Positions 42,788 through 51,947 are shown, counted from the stretch's first letter. The stretch: 64,000 nucleotides of DNA from Pseudomonas sp. CFII64 (GCF_000416235.1 NZ_ATLO01000010.1:62001-126000), one strand, 5' to 3'. Notes: generated by a model not told the origin, from the letters alone. Made by a program: numbers and translations.

Positions 42788-43924
42788 ATGAAAATCGTCA
42801 TCGCCCCCGATTCCTTCAAGGACAGCCTCAGTGCCCAGGGTGTCGCCGATGCCATTGCCACAGGACTGGCCGAAGTGTGGCCTGACGCCGAACTGATCAA
42901 GTGCCCGATGGCCGATGGCGGCGAGGGCACCATCGAAGCGCTCCTCGCTGCGTGTGACGGCGAGCTGATGAGCGCTGAAGTCAGCGGGCCGCTGGGGCAG
43001 CCGGTTGCCGCCCATTGGGGCTGGCTGGCTGCGAGCCGCACCGCAATCATCGAAATGGCCATGGCCAGCGGCCTGCAATTGTTGACCCTCGACCAGCGCG
43101 ACGCGCGCATCACCAGCACCCATGGCACCGGCGAGTTGATCCTGGCTGCTTTGGAGGCCGGAGCGGTGCGGGTGATCCTGGCGATTGGCGGCAGCGCGAC
43201 TAATGACGCGGGCAGCGGCATGCTGGCCGCACTCGGCGCACGGTTTCTCGATGTCGACGGCAAACCGGTTGCGCCGGGTGGGCTGGCATTGGCGCAGGTC
43301 GCGCGGATTGATGTGCAACAGCTGGATGCGCGTTTGCGCGACGTACAGTTTGAAGTCGCGGCCGATGTCGACAATCCACTGTGCGGGCTTAACGGCGCCT
43401 CGCACATTTTCGGTCCGCAGAAAGGCGCTTCGCCCGAGCAGGTTCTGCAACTGGATGACGCCCTTGGGCACTTCGCCGATCTGTCGGCCGGGGTTCTTGG
43501 CCACGATCTGCGTGACGAACCCGGTTGCGGCGCGGCGGGCGGCATGGGCTTTGCGGCCAAGGCCTACTTGAATGCGTCGTTCCGTCCGGGTGTCGAGGTG
43601 GTGGCTGATCTCACCGGTCTGGAGCAGGCGCTGCAAGGTGCGGATCTGGTGATTACCGGTGAAGGTCGCTTCGATGCCCAGACCTTGCGCGGCAAGACGC
43701 CGTTCGGCGTGGCGCGCGTCGCCAGGCGTGCTGGCGTGCCGGTCATTGTGCTGGCCGGCACCCTCGGCGAGGGTTACGCCAATTTGTACGAGCACGGCAT
43801 CAGCGCGGCATTTGCCCTGGCCAGCGGACCGATGACCCTGGAGCAGGCCTGCCGCGACGCCCCGACGCTGTTGCACGACCGGGCACGGGATCTGGCGCGC
43901 CTCTGGCAACTGGCGGCGCGCTGA
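42788..43924 (+). CDS. garK: glycerate kinase
   Basis: A 378-residue GarK/GlxK-family kinase that phosphorylates D-glycerate. It begins MKIVIAPDSFKDSLSAQGVADAIATGL, the classic N-terminus, and has CPMADGGEGTIEALLAA, SHIFGPQKGASPEQVLQLDDALGHFA and VITGEGRFDAQTLRGKTPFGVA. It links diacid sugar breakdown to glycolysis through 2-phosphoglycerate. ATG 42788 has a GGAG site. It is followed by a convergent small secreted protein gene. Confidence 0.93.
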   Translation: MKIVIAPDSFKDSLSAQGVADAIATGLAEVWPDAELIKCPMADGGEGTIEALLAACDGELMSAEVSGPLGQPVAAHWGWLAASRTAIIEMAMASGLQLLTLDQRDARITSTHGTGELILAALEAGAVRVILAIGGSATNDAGSGMLAALGARFLDVDGKPVAPGGLALAQVARIDVQQLDARLRDVQFEVAADVDNPLCGLNGASHIFGPQKGASPEQVLQLDDALGHFADLSAGVLGHDLRDEPGCGAAGGMGFAAKAYLNASFRPGVEVVADLTGLEQALQGADLVITGEGRFDAQTLRGKTPFGVARVARRAGVPVIVLAGTLGEGYANLYEHGISAAFALASGPMTLEQACRDAPTLLHDRARDLARLWQLAAR

Positions 43925-43934
43925 TCAGTGCCGA

Positions 43935-44192
43935 TCAATTGTCACCCAGGCAACCGGTGCCATTGACCTCGTAACGCAGGGTCTGGGTTTTGCCCATGTG
44001 GTCGACATAGGTCATTTCCACTGGCCGTACCCCACAGAAATTCAGCTGCGGGGTACTGACGACTTTGGCGATGTCCAGTTTTGTGCCGTAGGTGTAATCC
44101 TGGACATTGGCCTGCGGCTTGAGGCCGGCGTTGGCGACAGAAGCAACGCTGCCCAGGGCGAGCAAAGTGAAGGCAATCAGTGCGGTTTTCAT
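43935..44192 (-). CDS. DUF2790 family small periplasmic protein
   Basis: An 85-residue exported protein. The signal peptide MKTALIAFTLLALGSVASVANA is followed by the DUF2790 pattern VQDYTYGTKLDIAKVV and CGVRPVEMTYVDHMGKTQTLRYEVNGTGC, with two cysteines that may pair. Function unknown. It converges with the glycerate kinase gene. Confidence 0.82.
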   Translation of the reverse strand: MKTALIAFTLLALGSVASVANAGLKPQANVQDYTYGTKLDIAKVVSTPQLNFCGVRPVEMTYVDHMGKTQTLRYEVNGTGCLGDN

Positions 44193-44285
44193 GATGAGTG
44201 TCTCGTTCAGGTGAGTTCAACTTCTTGAGCCTGTACGACGAAGCTCATCGAGCTTTATTCCCGCGCCTGAAGAAAAAATGGTTGT

Positions 44286-45821
44286 TCACGCCGATTGCAG
44301 GTGCATTTGCGGGATCGGCTTGCGCATCAATGCGCCCACCACCGCAGCGCCAAGCAAGGCCAGGAGCCCGGCAACCCAGAGCAATGTCGCGAAGCCTTGC
44401 ACGAAGGCCAGGTGCGCCAAGGGTTGAACGATCAGTCGGGCGCTTTCGGTCAATGGCGCCATGGCCGCGACCATGTCACCGGCAACCACCCGCGAGGCGA
44501 TGCCGTCGGCCTGATTCAGCCAGTCAGCCGCCTGCGCCTGCATCGCGGCCTTCAGGCTTTGCTCGGTGTGGCTCGCCAATAACGCGCCGTAAACGCCGAT
44601 CGCCAACATGATTGCGCTGAAACGCATGGTGGTGCTCAAGCCCGAGGCCATGCCTGCGCGGTCACGAGGCACGCAGGCCATGATGTTCTTTTGCGTGTCG
44701 CCGTTGAGCAGCCCGGCTCCGGCACCCGTCACCGCCATGGCGCAGGCAAACCCGAGATAGCCGCCGCCGGACACCGCCCAGGCGCTGAGCAAATTGCCGC
44801 AACCTACCAGCGTCAAACCCAACGCCATCAAGGTTGCCGGTGACCAGTGCCGCGCCAGCCTGGCACCGATCTTCGGGCAGACCAACATCGTCAGGGCAAA
44901 GGGCAGCATGCCCAGACCTGACGCGATGGCGCTGAAGCCCAGTCCGTTTTGCAGATAGAACGGCAGCAGCGTCATCATCACCTGAGCGCATCCGGCGTAG
45001 GCGAACATGCCCAGCAATGCGCCGATGAAGCGCGGGGATTTGAACAGCTGCAAATCCACCATGGGCTTGCTTTGCATACGTTCGACCAGCACGAACATCG
45101 CCAGCAGTGCCACGCCACCGAATATGCGCAAGAACGTGATCGAGCTGTCCCAGCCGACGCGATTGGCTTCGATCAAGCCCCAGATCAGGCACAACAAGGC
45201 CGCGCTGAACGTCAGGCTGCCCCAGGGATCAAGACGCGCGGACTGTTCGTTGCGCGATTCTTCGATGTTGCGCCGAACCATCGCAATCAGCAGCAGGCCA
45301 ACGGGCAGATTCAGATAGAAAATCCAGCGCCAGCCCAGCAGTTCGGCGATCAGTCCGCCCACAGTGGGCGCGGCCGTCATCGCCACGCCCATGCACGCGC
45401 CCCAGAACGCCCAGGCTTTGGCGCGTTCGGTTTCGTCATGAAAGGCATGGCCAATGGTGGCCAGGGCCGACGTCAGCAGCAGCGCTGCGCCGACGCCTTT
45501 GAGCGCACGGGCGATGTCGAGGAACAGGATATTGGGCGCGGCGCCACAGCCCAGCGAAGCCGCGATGAACAGCACCAGCCCGCAGAGCAGCATTTTCTTG
45601 CGTCCGAAGCGGTCGGCGACACTGCCGGACGGCAGCAACAGCGCAGCGAACGCCAACATGTAAGCACTGACCACCCATTCGATGTCGGCAAAGTTGGCGC
45701 CCAGATCCCGAGCGATGCTGGGCAGCGTCACCGCAACAATATTGGTGTCGAGTACGATCAGCGAGCAAACGCCGGAAGCGGTCAGAAGGGTCATGCGTGG
45801 GCTGGGTGTGGTGATTTTCAT
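44286..45821 (-). CDS. DHA2-type MFS drug exporter
   Basis: A 511-residue 14-helix major facilitator protein. The antiporter motif LDTNIVAVTLPSIARDL (helix 1), the loop GSVADRFGRKKML (after helix 2) and WRWIFYLNLPVGLL (after helix 6) are diagnostic for the EmrB/QacA branch. ATG 45821 is chosen (MKITTPSPRMTLLTASGV), 14 bases after the upstream gene stop. It likely exports a toxic or signalling compound; the small heme-binding-like protein encoded just before may be part of the same unit. Confidence 0.85.
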   Translation of the reverse strand: MKITTPSPRMTLLTASGVCSLIVLDTNIVAVTLPSIARDLGANFADIEWVVSAYMLAFAALLLPSGSVADRFGRKKMLLCGLVLFIAASLGCGAAPNILFLDIARALKGVGAALLLTSALATIGHAFHDETERAKAWAFWGACMGVAMTAAPTVGGLIAELLGWRWIFYLNLPVGLLLIAMVRRNIEESRNEQSARLDPWGSLTFSAALLCLIWGLIEANRVGWDSSITFLRIFGGVALLAMFVLVERMQSKPMVDLQLFKSPRFIGALLGMFAYAGCAQVMMTLLPFYLQNGLGFSAIASGLGMLPFALTMLVCPKIGARLARHWSPATLMALGLTLVGCGNLLSAWAVSGGGYLGFACAMAVTGAGAGLLNGDTQKNIMACVPRDRAGMASGLSTTMRFSAIMLAIGVYGALLASHTEQSLKAAMQAQAADWLNQADGIASRVVAGDMVAAMAPLTESARLIVQPLAHLAFVQGFATLLWVAGLLALLGAAVVGALMRKPIPQMHLQSA

Positions 45822-45834
45822 GGCGGGCCTGCGA

Positions 45835-46335
45835 CTACTGTTGTGATTGAGGCGCTTGCAATGACTGCAGCGCGGCGAGGGCGATTTCATCATCGTGGGC
45901 TGGCGTATCGGCACTGACGCCGATGGCACCCACAACCTGGCCTTCGACGCGAATCGGCTGGCCGCCCTTCATCATCAGCAGTCCGGCAGTGATCATCGCT
46001 GTGCGCCCGCCATTGATGCCTTTCTCCAGATCATCCGATGGGCGTTTGAACAGGGCCGATGTCCGCGCCTTGCCCTGAGCCAAGTCGATGCCTGCCACGA
46101 CCGGGGCGCTGTCCATGCGAGCCGTCAGAATTGGCCATCCGCCATCGTCAACGACCGCGACTGCACAAGGCCATCCGTGCTGACTGGCGTAGGCTTGCGC
46201 CGCTTGCACCAATTGACTGGCGCCCCTTAGGTCCAATATTGCTTTGTGAGTAATGCTGGGGCGGGGCTCGGCTGCATTGGCTATTTGCAGGATTAGAGCA
46301 CTGCAAAGCATGACTAGAACTGATTTGACGCGCAT
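45835..46335 (-). CDS. exported GlcG/HbpS-like protein
   Basis: A 166-residue protein of the GlcG/HbpS (heme-degrading/heme-binding) family. A signal peptide MRVKSVLVMLCSALILQIANA precedes SQLVQAAQAYASQHGWPCAVAVVDDGGWPILTARMDSAP and KARTSALFKRPSDDLEKGINGGRTAMIT ... GGQPIRVEGQVVGAIGVSADTPAHDDEIA. Members bind heme or other small ligands, but the exact role here is not known. The ATG 46335 has AGGAAG upstream. It is divergent from a LysR gene and next to an exporter, which suggests LysR control of the pair. Confidence 0.83.
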   Translation of the reverse strand: MRVKSVLVMLCSALILQIANAAEPRPSITHKAILDLRGASQLVQAAQAYASQHGWPCAVAVVDDGGWPILTARMDSAPVVAGIDLAQGKARTSALFKRPSDDLEKGINGGRTAMITAGLLMMKGGQPIRVEGQVVGAIGVSADTPAHDDEIALAALQSLQAPQSQQ

Positions 46336-46437
46336 TGTTGATCTTCCTAAAGTACATGAGCAGCCAGCTTAGCCCGGCATTACCCTGGCGTTATTACCTG
46401 CGGCCCGTCACATGATTACCTGTGAGCTAATTAAAAT

Positions 46438-47313
46438 ATGGAAATCCGTCATTTTCGCTATTTCCTGGCAGTCGCCCGACACAAGAGTTTTGTGCGCGCT
46501 GCTGAACAGCTGGGTATCGCGCCGCCGACCTTGACCCGGCAGATTCAAGACCTGGAAAGCGAACTCGGCACGCGCTTGTTGCAACGCTCGCAACGGGACG
46601 TGAGCCTGACCGAAGCCGGGCGTGCCTTGCAGATCGAGGCCGAGGCGACGCTGCGCCAGTTCGAATCCGCGCAACTCAGCGCGCAGCGGGCCGGGCGCGG
46701 CGAAACCGGCCATATCCAGCTGGGCTACGTTGCGTCGGCGGTGTTCTCCGGTGTTCTGCAAAATCAGGTCAGCGAGTTTCGACATCGCTATGCGGATGTG
46801 GGCTTTACCATTACCGAACAGCTGATGCCGATCTTGCCGCGTTTGATTGAGGAAGGGCGGCTGGATATCGGCTACGTGCGCTCGCCGATGCCTTTGGGGG
46901 AGTCGGTGAGCCGCCTGGATTTGTTTGAAGAAGCATTTGTTCTGGCGCTGCCGGCCGGTTCCTGGCTCTGCAACCTGAAACAGATCGAAGCATCGCACCT
47001 GCAGAATGAAACCTTTATTCTGCCCGAGCAGATATCAGGCACTTTCGACGTTGCCGCCCAAGGCGGGTTCGCCCCGAAACTGGGCCCGCAACCCGGCGGA
47101 CTGGTGTCAGTGGTGGCTCTGGTTTCCCTGGGGCAGGGCGTCGCCGTGGTGCCGCAATCGATGGTCGAGCGCATCCAGTTGCCCAATGTGCTGTACCGCC
47201 CAATCCACGATTGCCAGCCGCGCTCATGCCTGTCGCTGATCTACCGACGCCACGAAAAGGCTGCGGCCGTGGCGCGGTTTATTGAGCATGTGAAGCGGGG
47301 TGCGAGGGTTTGA
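46438..47313 (+). CDS. LysR-family transcriptional regulator
   Basis: A 291-residue regulator with the LysR winged helix-turn-helix HFRYFLAVARHKSFVRAAEQLGIAPPTLTRQIQDLESELGTRLLQRSQRDVSLTEAG at residues 4-60 and a periplasmic-binding-like effector domain. It is 102 bases divergent from the HbpS-like gene and probably controls it and the DHA2 exporter. No good promoter match was assigned. A possible small frame of 31 codons directly follows its stop. Confidence 0.87.
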   Translation: MEIRHFRYFLAVARHKSFVRAAEQLGIAPPTLTRQIQDLESELGTRLLQRSQRDVSLTEAGRALQIEAEATLRQFESAQLSAQRAGRGETGHIQLGYVASAVFSGVLQNQVSEFRHRYADVGFTITEQLMPILPRLIEEGRLDIGYVRSPMPLGESVSRLDLFEEAFVLALPAGSWLCNLKQIEASHLQNETFILPEQISGTFDVAAQGGFAPKLGPQPGGLVSVVALVSLGQGVAVVPQSMVERIQLPNVLYRPIHDCQPRSCLSLIYRRHEKAAAVARFIEHVKRGARV

Positions 47314-47409
47314 ATGATCACGTTGAATTTTGAAGTGGACGTGCGTGGTGACCGCACAATTAACAGCACAATTAACAGCACAAGTGACCGCACAAGTGGG
47401 GTAATTTGA
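47314..47409 (+). CDS. possible 31-codon small protein with a 12-bp tandem repeat
   Basis: An open frame starts at ATG 47314, right after the LysR stop (TGA 47311-47313), with GAGGG (47304-47308) five bases ahead, so translation could be coupled. It encodes MITLNFEVDVRGDRTINSTI and then further NST/DRT units. The repeat is four 12-bp units at 47348-47395: GTGACCGCACAA, TTAACAGCACAA twice, GTGACCGCACAA, which stay in frame. It is very short and may be chance; the repeat is the solid part. Confidence 0.3.
   Translation: MITLNFEVDVRGDRTINSTINSTSDRTSGVI
47348..47395. repeat. four tandem 12-bp units (A-B-B-A)
   Basis: GTGACCGCACAA (47348-47359), TTAACAGCACAA (47360-47371), TTAACAGCACAA (47372-47383) and GTGACCGCACAA (47384-47395) follow without gaps in the gap between the LysR and VOC genes. 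All units end in GCACAA. They may be a multimerised binding site or part of a tiny coding frame. Confidence 0.7.
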
Positions 47410-47479
47410 GGCTGCATGGGTGCGTCACCGGCTGAAACCCCACGCCCACGCTGAGCCTGCTAAACAACGGAGCCAATCG

Positions 47480-47857
47480 ATGATCGATCATCTGGACCAC
47501 CTGGTACTCACCGCCGTCGATGGCGAAGCTACCAAGGATTTCTACACCCGCGTGCTGGGCATGCAGCTGGAAACCTTCGGCGCCGGGCGTATGGCGTTTC
47601 GGTTTGGCAATCAGAAAATAAATCTGCACATTCGCGGGCATGAGTTTGAGCCCAAGGCGCATGTGCCCGTGCCGGGTGCGCTGGACCTGTGCTTCATCGC
47701 GTCGATCCCGCTGGAGCAGGTCATCGGGCGTTTGAACGCGGCGCAGTGGCCGATTATCGAAGGCCCGATCCTGCGCACCGGCGCGACGGGGCCGATACGT
47801 TCGGTGTATGTGCGTGATCCGGATTTGAACCTGATCGAGATTTCAGAGTTGGTTTGA
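47480..47857 (+). CDS. VOC-family (glyoxalase-like) protein
   Basis: A 125-residue single vicinal-oxygen-chelate domain. MIDHLDHLVLTAVDGEATKDFYTRVLGMQLETF, INLHIRGHEFEPKAHVPVPG and SVYVRDPDLNLIEISEL carry the possible metal-binding His and Glu residues. The ATG 47480 has CGGAG upstream; a longer frame from 47420 is not used. It could be a dioxygenase, lyase or resistance protein; substrate unknown. Confidence 0.83.
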   Translation: MIDHLDHLVLTAVDGEATKDFYTRVLGMQLETFGAGRMAFRFGNQKINLHIRGHEFEPKAHVPVPGALDLCFIASIPLEQVIGRLNAAQWPIIEGPILRTGATGPIRSVYVRDPDLNLIEISELV

Positions 47858-47887
47858 ATTGGCCAGAACAGCGCGCCCGGAAACCCC

Positions 47888-47968
47888 GTAGGAGCGAGGC
47901 TTGCCCGCGAAGAACGATAACGCGGTGGCTCTGACTCACCGAGGCGCCTGATTCGCGGGCAAGCCACG
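47888..47968. repeat. REPIN-type inverted repeat
   Basis: GAGGCTTGCCCGCGAA (within 47888-47911) is answered by TTCGCGGGCAAGCC (47952-47965) around a loop with AACGATAACGCGGT. This is a classic Pseudomonas REPIN. A decayed copy sits at 54090-54158. Confidence 0.8.
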
Positions 47969-47983
47969 GATCCATTTGGGTCA

Positions 47984-49513
47984 TCACCGGCACGCTTCAA
48001 TCAACTGCAATGCTTCCTGCACAGGCAATGGCTGTTTCATACGCTCGGCCAGCAACGCGACGGCTCGTTCGTATTTGCAGGCCACAATTGCCGCAACAAT
48101 TCCGCTCCGGCAGAGCAGGGCGACGAACTCGAACTTTTCCGGTTCGCCGATATAGACAACGTCATCCCATTGCTCGGCGTGACCCAGGTAGTCGATGCGT
48201 TTGCCGAAGTGATATGTCCAGAAGAACGGCACGTCGACATAGCGTTCAGCGCCGCCCAGCATGTTGAGCGCGGCTATGCGGCCTTGTTGTTGTGCCAGAC
48301 GCCAGTGCTCGATACGCAGCAGTTGGTCGGCCAGCGGGAAGGTGGCGATGTCGCCGACGGCCCACAGACCTTCCCTGAGTTGCATGCCGCCATCGACGCG
48401 AAGCGAGCCGTCCTCTTCGCGTTCGATATCTTCGACAAAATCGGTCACCGGGCTGACGCCGATTCCGACCAGTACCAAGTCTGCAGCCAGTTGCTCACTA
48501 CTGTTGAGCCGCACGCTTTCCAGGCTTTGCTCACCCTCGAAATGAGTGGCCTCGACGTGAGTGCGAAACAGCACGCCATGCTGCTCATGTAAACCGCGTA
48601 ACGCTTTACCGATACGGTCGCCGAACTGTTTCTGGAACGGTATTTCATGGCGCGCCAACACCGTGACTTCCAGACCGCGCTTGCGCAGTGCCGAGGCCGC
48701 CTCAAGCCCGATAAAACTGTCACCGATGATCACCACCTTCGCACCGGGTTGCGCTGCATACAGCAAGGTACGCGCATCGTCGCGGGAGCGGAGCAGCAGC
48801 ACTTGAGGCAAATCCGAGCCGGGTAAATCAACGGGTTTGGGCTTGCCGCCGGTCGCGATCAGGGCAGCGTCGTAGCTCAGCGTTTGCCCGTCGTCCAGAA
48901 TCACCTCCCTGATGTCGCTGTCGAGGCCTACGACCCGGGCATGGATGCGTTGTATGTGCTGCTCGCGATAGAAGCTTTCGTCACGCAGCGGTGGCACTTC
49001 ATCGGGAGGCATATCCCCGGATATCACGAATTTGCTCAGGGCGGTGCGGTCGTAGCCGGGCTGCGCTTCTGCATCGATCAGGAGCAACGCCCCACGAAAA
49101 CCCTTTTCCCGCAGGGCACTGGCGGCGGCAATGCCCGCAGCGCCTGCGCCGATGATCACAAAACTGCGCGGATCGGCGCAGCCGTCGCGAGCCGGTGCCG
49201 GCATCGGCTGATCATCGACGAGGATCATGCCATCCAGAATTTGCGCCGGATAACGCCGTAAGCCATCCAGTGCGGGAGGTTCACTCAGGCTGTCGTCCTC
49301 AAGCTCGAACATCGCCTTGTGCCACGGGCAAATCAGCCTGCCGTTACAGATCGCGCCTTTGGCCAATGGTGCGCCTGCGTGCGGGCATTTGCCTTGATAG
49401 GCGCGCACTTGATCACCCATGCGCACCAGGACGATGGTCTGTTCGCCGATCTTGATTTCGCTGCCGCGATCTTCGGCAAGATCAGCAAAGCGGGCGACGG
49501 TATGCAGGGCCAT
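47984..49513 (-). CDS. Rieske ferredoxin-FAD reductase fusion (AIFM3-like)
   Basis: A 509-residue protein combining two redox modules. The Rieske [2Fe-2S] domain has Cys43-His45 (KCPHAGAPL) and Cys62-His65 (ICPWHKAMF). A pyridine nucleotide-disulfide reductase part follows, with the FAD loop IIGAGAAGIAAASALREKG (about 118) and the NAD loop VVIIGDSFIGLEAASALRKRG, and GVSPVTD, LWAVGDIATFP near the end. This resembles the AIF-like family. It probably passes electrons from NADH to an unknown acceptor. ATG 49513 has GGAG upstream. A GFA-family gene lies just upstream on the same strand. Confidence 0.88.
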   Translation of the reverse strand: MALHTVARFADLAEDRGSEIKIGEQTIVLVRMGDQVRAYQGKCPHAGAPLAKGAICNGRLICPWHKAMFELEDDSLSEPPALDGLRRYPAQILDGMILVDDQPMPAPARDGCADPRSFVIIGAGAAGIAAASALREKGFRGALLLIDAEAQPGYDRTALSKFVISGDMPPDEVPPLRDESFYREQHIQRIHARVVGLDSDIREVILDDGQTLSYDAALIATGGKPKPVDLPGSDLPQVLLLRSRDDARTLLYAAQPGAKVVIIGDSFIGLEAASALRKRGLEVTVLARHEIPFQKQFGDRIGKALRGLHEQHGVLFRTHVEATHFEGEQSLESVRLNSSEQLAADLVLVGIGVSPVTDFVEDIEREEDGSLRVDGGMQLREGLWAVGDIATFPLADQLLRIEHWRLAQQQGRIAALNMLGGAERYVDVPFFWTYHFGKRIDYLGHAEQWDDVVYIGEPEKFEFVALLCRSGIVAAIVACKYERAVALLAERMKQPLPVQEALQLIEACR

Positions 49514-49589
49514 GGCGTTCTCCTGACAGGCTTTTGGTTGGGAGTCAGGCGCCGGGTGCAAGGTTCACTGCAACTAAAATCCACCCTCC

Positions 49590-50072
49590 TCAGCGGACCA
49601 GACCCAGGCGTTCGTGCCAGTCGGCAATGGATTCCTCGGGAAAGCCGTCGAACAGTTTGTCGCCCTCGTGGGCTTGCACCTCGACCCAGGAGGCCTTGGA
49701 ATCAATCAATAGATGCGTGTGTTCCGGTGGCGTCGGCAGCGGTGTATCGATAGCTGACGCAAATGGATGGATCAGCTCGGGCCATTCCGGACTGAACAGC
49801 CATAAGCCGCTGCCGCACAGTTTGCAGAAATGCCGTTCGGCACTGCTGGTGTGCACATGATGATCCTCACGCATTTTGGCGTGATAAATCGCGATGTGTT
49901 CGCGGCCTTTGACTTTCAGGCTTTTGGCGTCGCCGCTGAGGTTGATCGAATAACCGCCACCGCCCTGTGTCTTGCGACAAATCGAGCAGTAGCAGCGTTG
50001 ATAAGGATACGGATGGGCGCTGTTCAGGCTGAACTCGACCTCACCGCAATGGCAGGAACCTTCAAGATGCAT
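49590..50072 (-). CDS. GFA-family zinc protein
   Basis: A 160-residue protein of the glutathione-dependent formaldehyde-activating (GFA) family. Zinc ligands are visible in GSCHCGEVEF, RCYCSICRKTQGGG and RHFCKLCGSGLWLFSPEWPE. The family adds formaldehyde to glutathione in the classic enzyme, though many members act on other substrates. ATG 50072 has GAGGAG at good spacing. It is upstream of the Rieske fusion gene, 76 bases between them, so the two could be one unit. Confidence 0.85.
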   Translation of the reverse strand: MHLEGSCHCGEVEFSLNSAHPYPYQRCYCSICRKTQGGGGYSINLSGDAKSLKVKGREHIAIYHAKMREDHHVHTSSAERHFCKLCGSGLWLFSPEWPELIHPFASAIDTPLPTPPEHTHLLIDSKASWVEVQAHEGDKLFDGFPEESIADWHERLGLVR

Positions 50073-50164
50073 GACGAAATCTCCTCAAGACATGCCTGAG
50101 CGCTGACAAAAAACTCCAGGCAGTTAGGTTCTAGACAAGCGGATATCAGATTGGGTGTCTGCGT

Positions 50165-50259
50165 TCGTCGGACAATTCTTACCAACATGAAAGAATTGTC
50201 ACTGAGGAACGCTCAAGATGCGCGTCGCCAAGTCGATAGCGTCTGAAGTTGTCGGACAA
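50165..50259. promoter_or_regulatory. two FadR-type operator-like sites and a hairpin upstream of the chemoreceptor
   Basis: TCGTCGGACAA (50165-50175) and TTGTCGGACAA (50249-50259) both fit TNGTNNNACNA and lie exactly 84 bases apart. Between them, GACAATTCTT (50171-50180) and AAGAATTGTC (50191-50200) make a perfect 10-bp inverted repeat. All are in the 249-base gap before the chemoreceptor gene. The arrangement suggests a FadR-family repressor with DNA looping (inference). Confidence 0.55.
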
Positions 50260-50321
50260 TTCAAGCCTGCCAAGTCCTGTTTCCTGATAACCCTTCTGTT
50301 TAATAACAAGAGCTCACGGCC

Positions 50322-51947
50322 ATGAACCTACGCAATTTGACCATCGCCCGTCGCGCTGGCCTTGGCTTTACCCTGATTTCCCTGTTGGTTGCATTGCTGG
50401 GTTGGTTCGCGTTGGTGCAGATGTCGGCCATTCGCCAGAGCGAATTGGCGGTTGAAAGCAACTGGATGCCGAGCATGCGGGTGGTCAACGACATTCGCGA
50501 GAATATGCTGCGTATCCGCACGATCTCGCTGCGCATGGCGCTGGACCCTGATCCAAAGAACATTGCGACCTATCGCGGTCAGTTGGATGTACGCAATCAG
50601 GACCTGAATAAAAAACTGGATACGTTGAACGCCTTTGTCGATACCCCGGAAGAGAAGGTTCTCAACGATCAGTTCCGTGTCACGCTGGGTGACTATCAGA
50701 AAGGGCTTGAGCGCTCATTCGTCCTCGCTGCGCAGAACGACCGCGAGGCGCTGAACAAGCTGCTGCTGGTGGACATGAAGCCGATCGTCGACGGCTCCGG
50801 CAAACAACTCAGTGATTTTGGCGAGTTCTATGCCAAACAGGTCGATGCTGAAGGCCAGGCGGCCGAGGCGCAATACGGCAAATCGAAGACCATCGTCCTG
50901 ATCTTCGTGATCATTGCCGGTCTGGGTACTATCGGTCTGGCCTTGTGGCTGACGCGCAGCATCGTGCGCCCGCTGCAAACCGCCGTGATCGCCGCTGAAA
51001 GTGTCGCCGCCGGTGACCTTACGCAAACCATTCATGTGGATGGCAACGACGAGGTCACGCGTCTGTTGGCCGCCCTGGAAAAAATGCAGGGCAACCTGCG
51101 TTCGGCCATGCGGCATATCGGCAGCTCGGCGACCCAGCTGGCGTCGGCGGCGACTGAGCTCAACTCGGTGACCGAAGACAGCTACCGAGGCTTGCATCAG
51201 CAAAATGCCGAAATCGATCAGGCGGCCACCGCCATCAATGAGATGACCTCGGCGGTGGAGGAAGTGGCGCGCAACGCTGTGTCGACCTCCGATGCTTCCA
51301 ACCAGTCCAACGTTTCGGCCCAGGCCGGGCAGGCTCGGGTGGTAGACACCGTGCAGTCGATCCAGACCCTCACCGACAACGTTCAGGCAACCTCGAAACT
51401 GGTGCAGAACCTCGCCGATCAGTCCCAGGATATTGGCAAGGTACTGGACGTGATTCGCTCGATTGCCGAGCAGACCAACCTGCTGGCGCTCAATGCCGCC
51501 ATCGAAGCGGCGCGGGCAGGGGAATCGGGACGCGGTTTCGCAGTGGTCGCCGATGAAGTCCGGGCCCTGGCGCACCGCACTCAGCAGTCGACGCTGGAAA
51601 TCGACAAGATGGTCACGGCAATGCGCAGTGGTTCCGCCCAGGCCCTCGAATCCATGCAGACCAGCAGTCAGCGGGCGGGCGAGACCCTGTCGCTGGCACA
51701 AGGCGCGGGCGAATCCTTGACCGATATCACCGCGTCGATCAATCAGATCTCCGAGCGTAATCTGGTCATCGCCAGCGCGGCCGAAGAGCAGGCGCAGGTG
51801 GCGCGCGAAGTTGACCGCAATATCGTAAATATCCGTGATCTGTCCATGCAATCTACCAACGGCGCCAATCAGATCAGTGCGTCGAGCCACGAGCTGTCGC
51901 GTCTGGCCGTAGAGTTGAACGCGGTGGTGGCGCGCTTCAAGGTCTGA
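50322..51947 (+). CDS. methyl-accepting chemotaxis protein
   Basis: A 541-residue chemoreceptor. It has a first membrane segment (about 12-33), a four-helix-bundle (4HB_MCP) periplasmic sensor, a second membrane segment (about 190-210), a HAMP domain and a cytoplasmic signalling coiled coil whose hairpin tip is [35 protein letters not shown], which binds CheA/CheW. The 4HB sensor class often detects organic acids or sugars, which fits the sugar-acid theme of the window, but the ligand is not known. Two FadR-type operator-like sites lie upstream. Confidence 0.93.
   Translation: MNLRNLTIARRAGLGFTLISLLVALLGWFALVQMSAIRQSELAVESNWMPSMRVVNDIRENMLRIRTISLRMALDPDPKNIATYRGQLDVRNQDLNKKLDTLNAFVDTPEEKVLNDQFRVTLGDYQKGLERSFVLAAQNDREALNKLLLVDMKPIVDGSGKQLSDFGEFYAKQVDAEGQAAEAQYGKSKTIVLIFVIIAGLGTIGLALWLTRSIVRPLQTAVIAAESVAAGDLTQTIHVDGNDEVTRLLAALEKMQGNLRSAMRHIGSSATQLASAATELNSVTEDSYRGLHQQNAEIDQAATAINEMTSAVEEVARNAVSTSDASNQSNVSAQAGQARVVDTVQSIQTLTDNVQATSKLVQNLADQSQDIGKVLDVIRSIAEQTNLLALNAAIEAARAGESGRGFAVVADEVRALAHRTQQSTLEIDKMVTAMRSGSAQALESMQTSSQRAGETLSLAQGAGESLTDITASINQISERNLVIASAAEEQAQVAREVDRNIVNIRDLSMQSTNGANQISASSHELSRLAVELNAVVARFKV

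Noticed and set aside
47348..47395. CRISPR-like array
   Set aside because: The units are 12 bp without spacers; this is a plain tandem repeat. No CRISPR array or cas gene was seen in the window.
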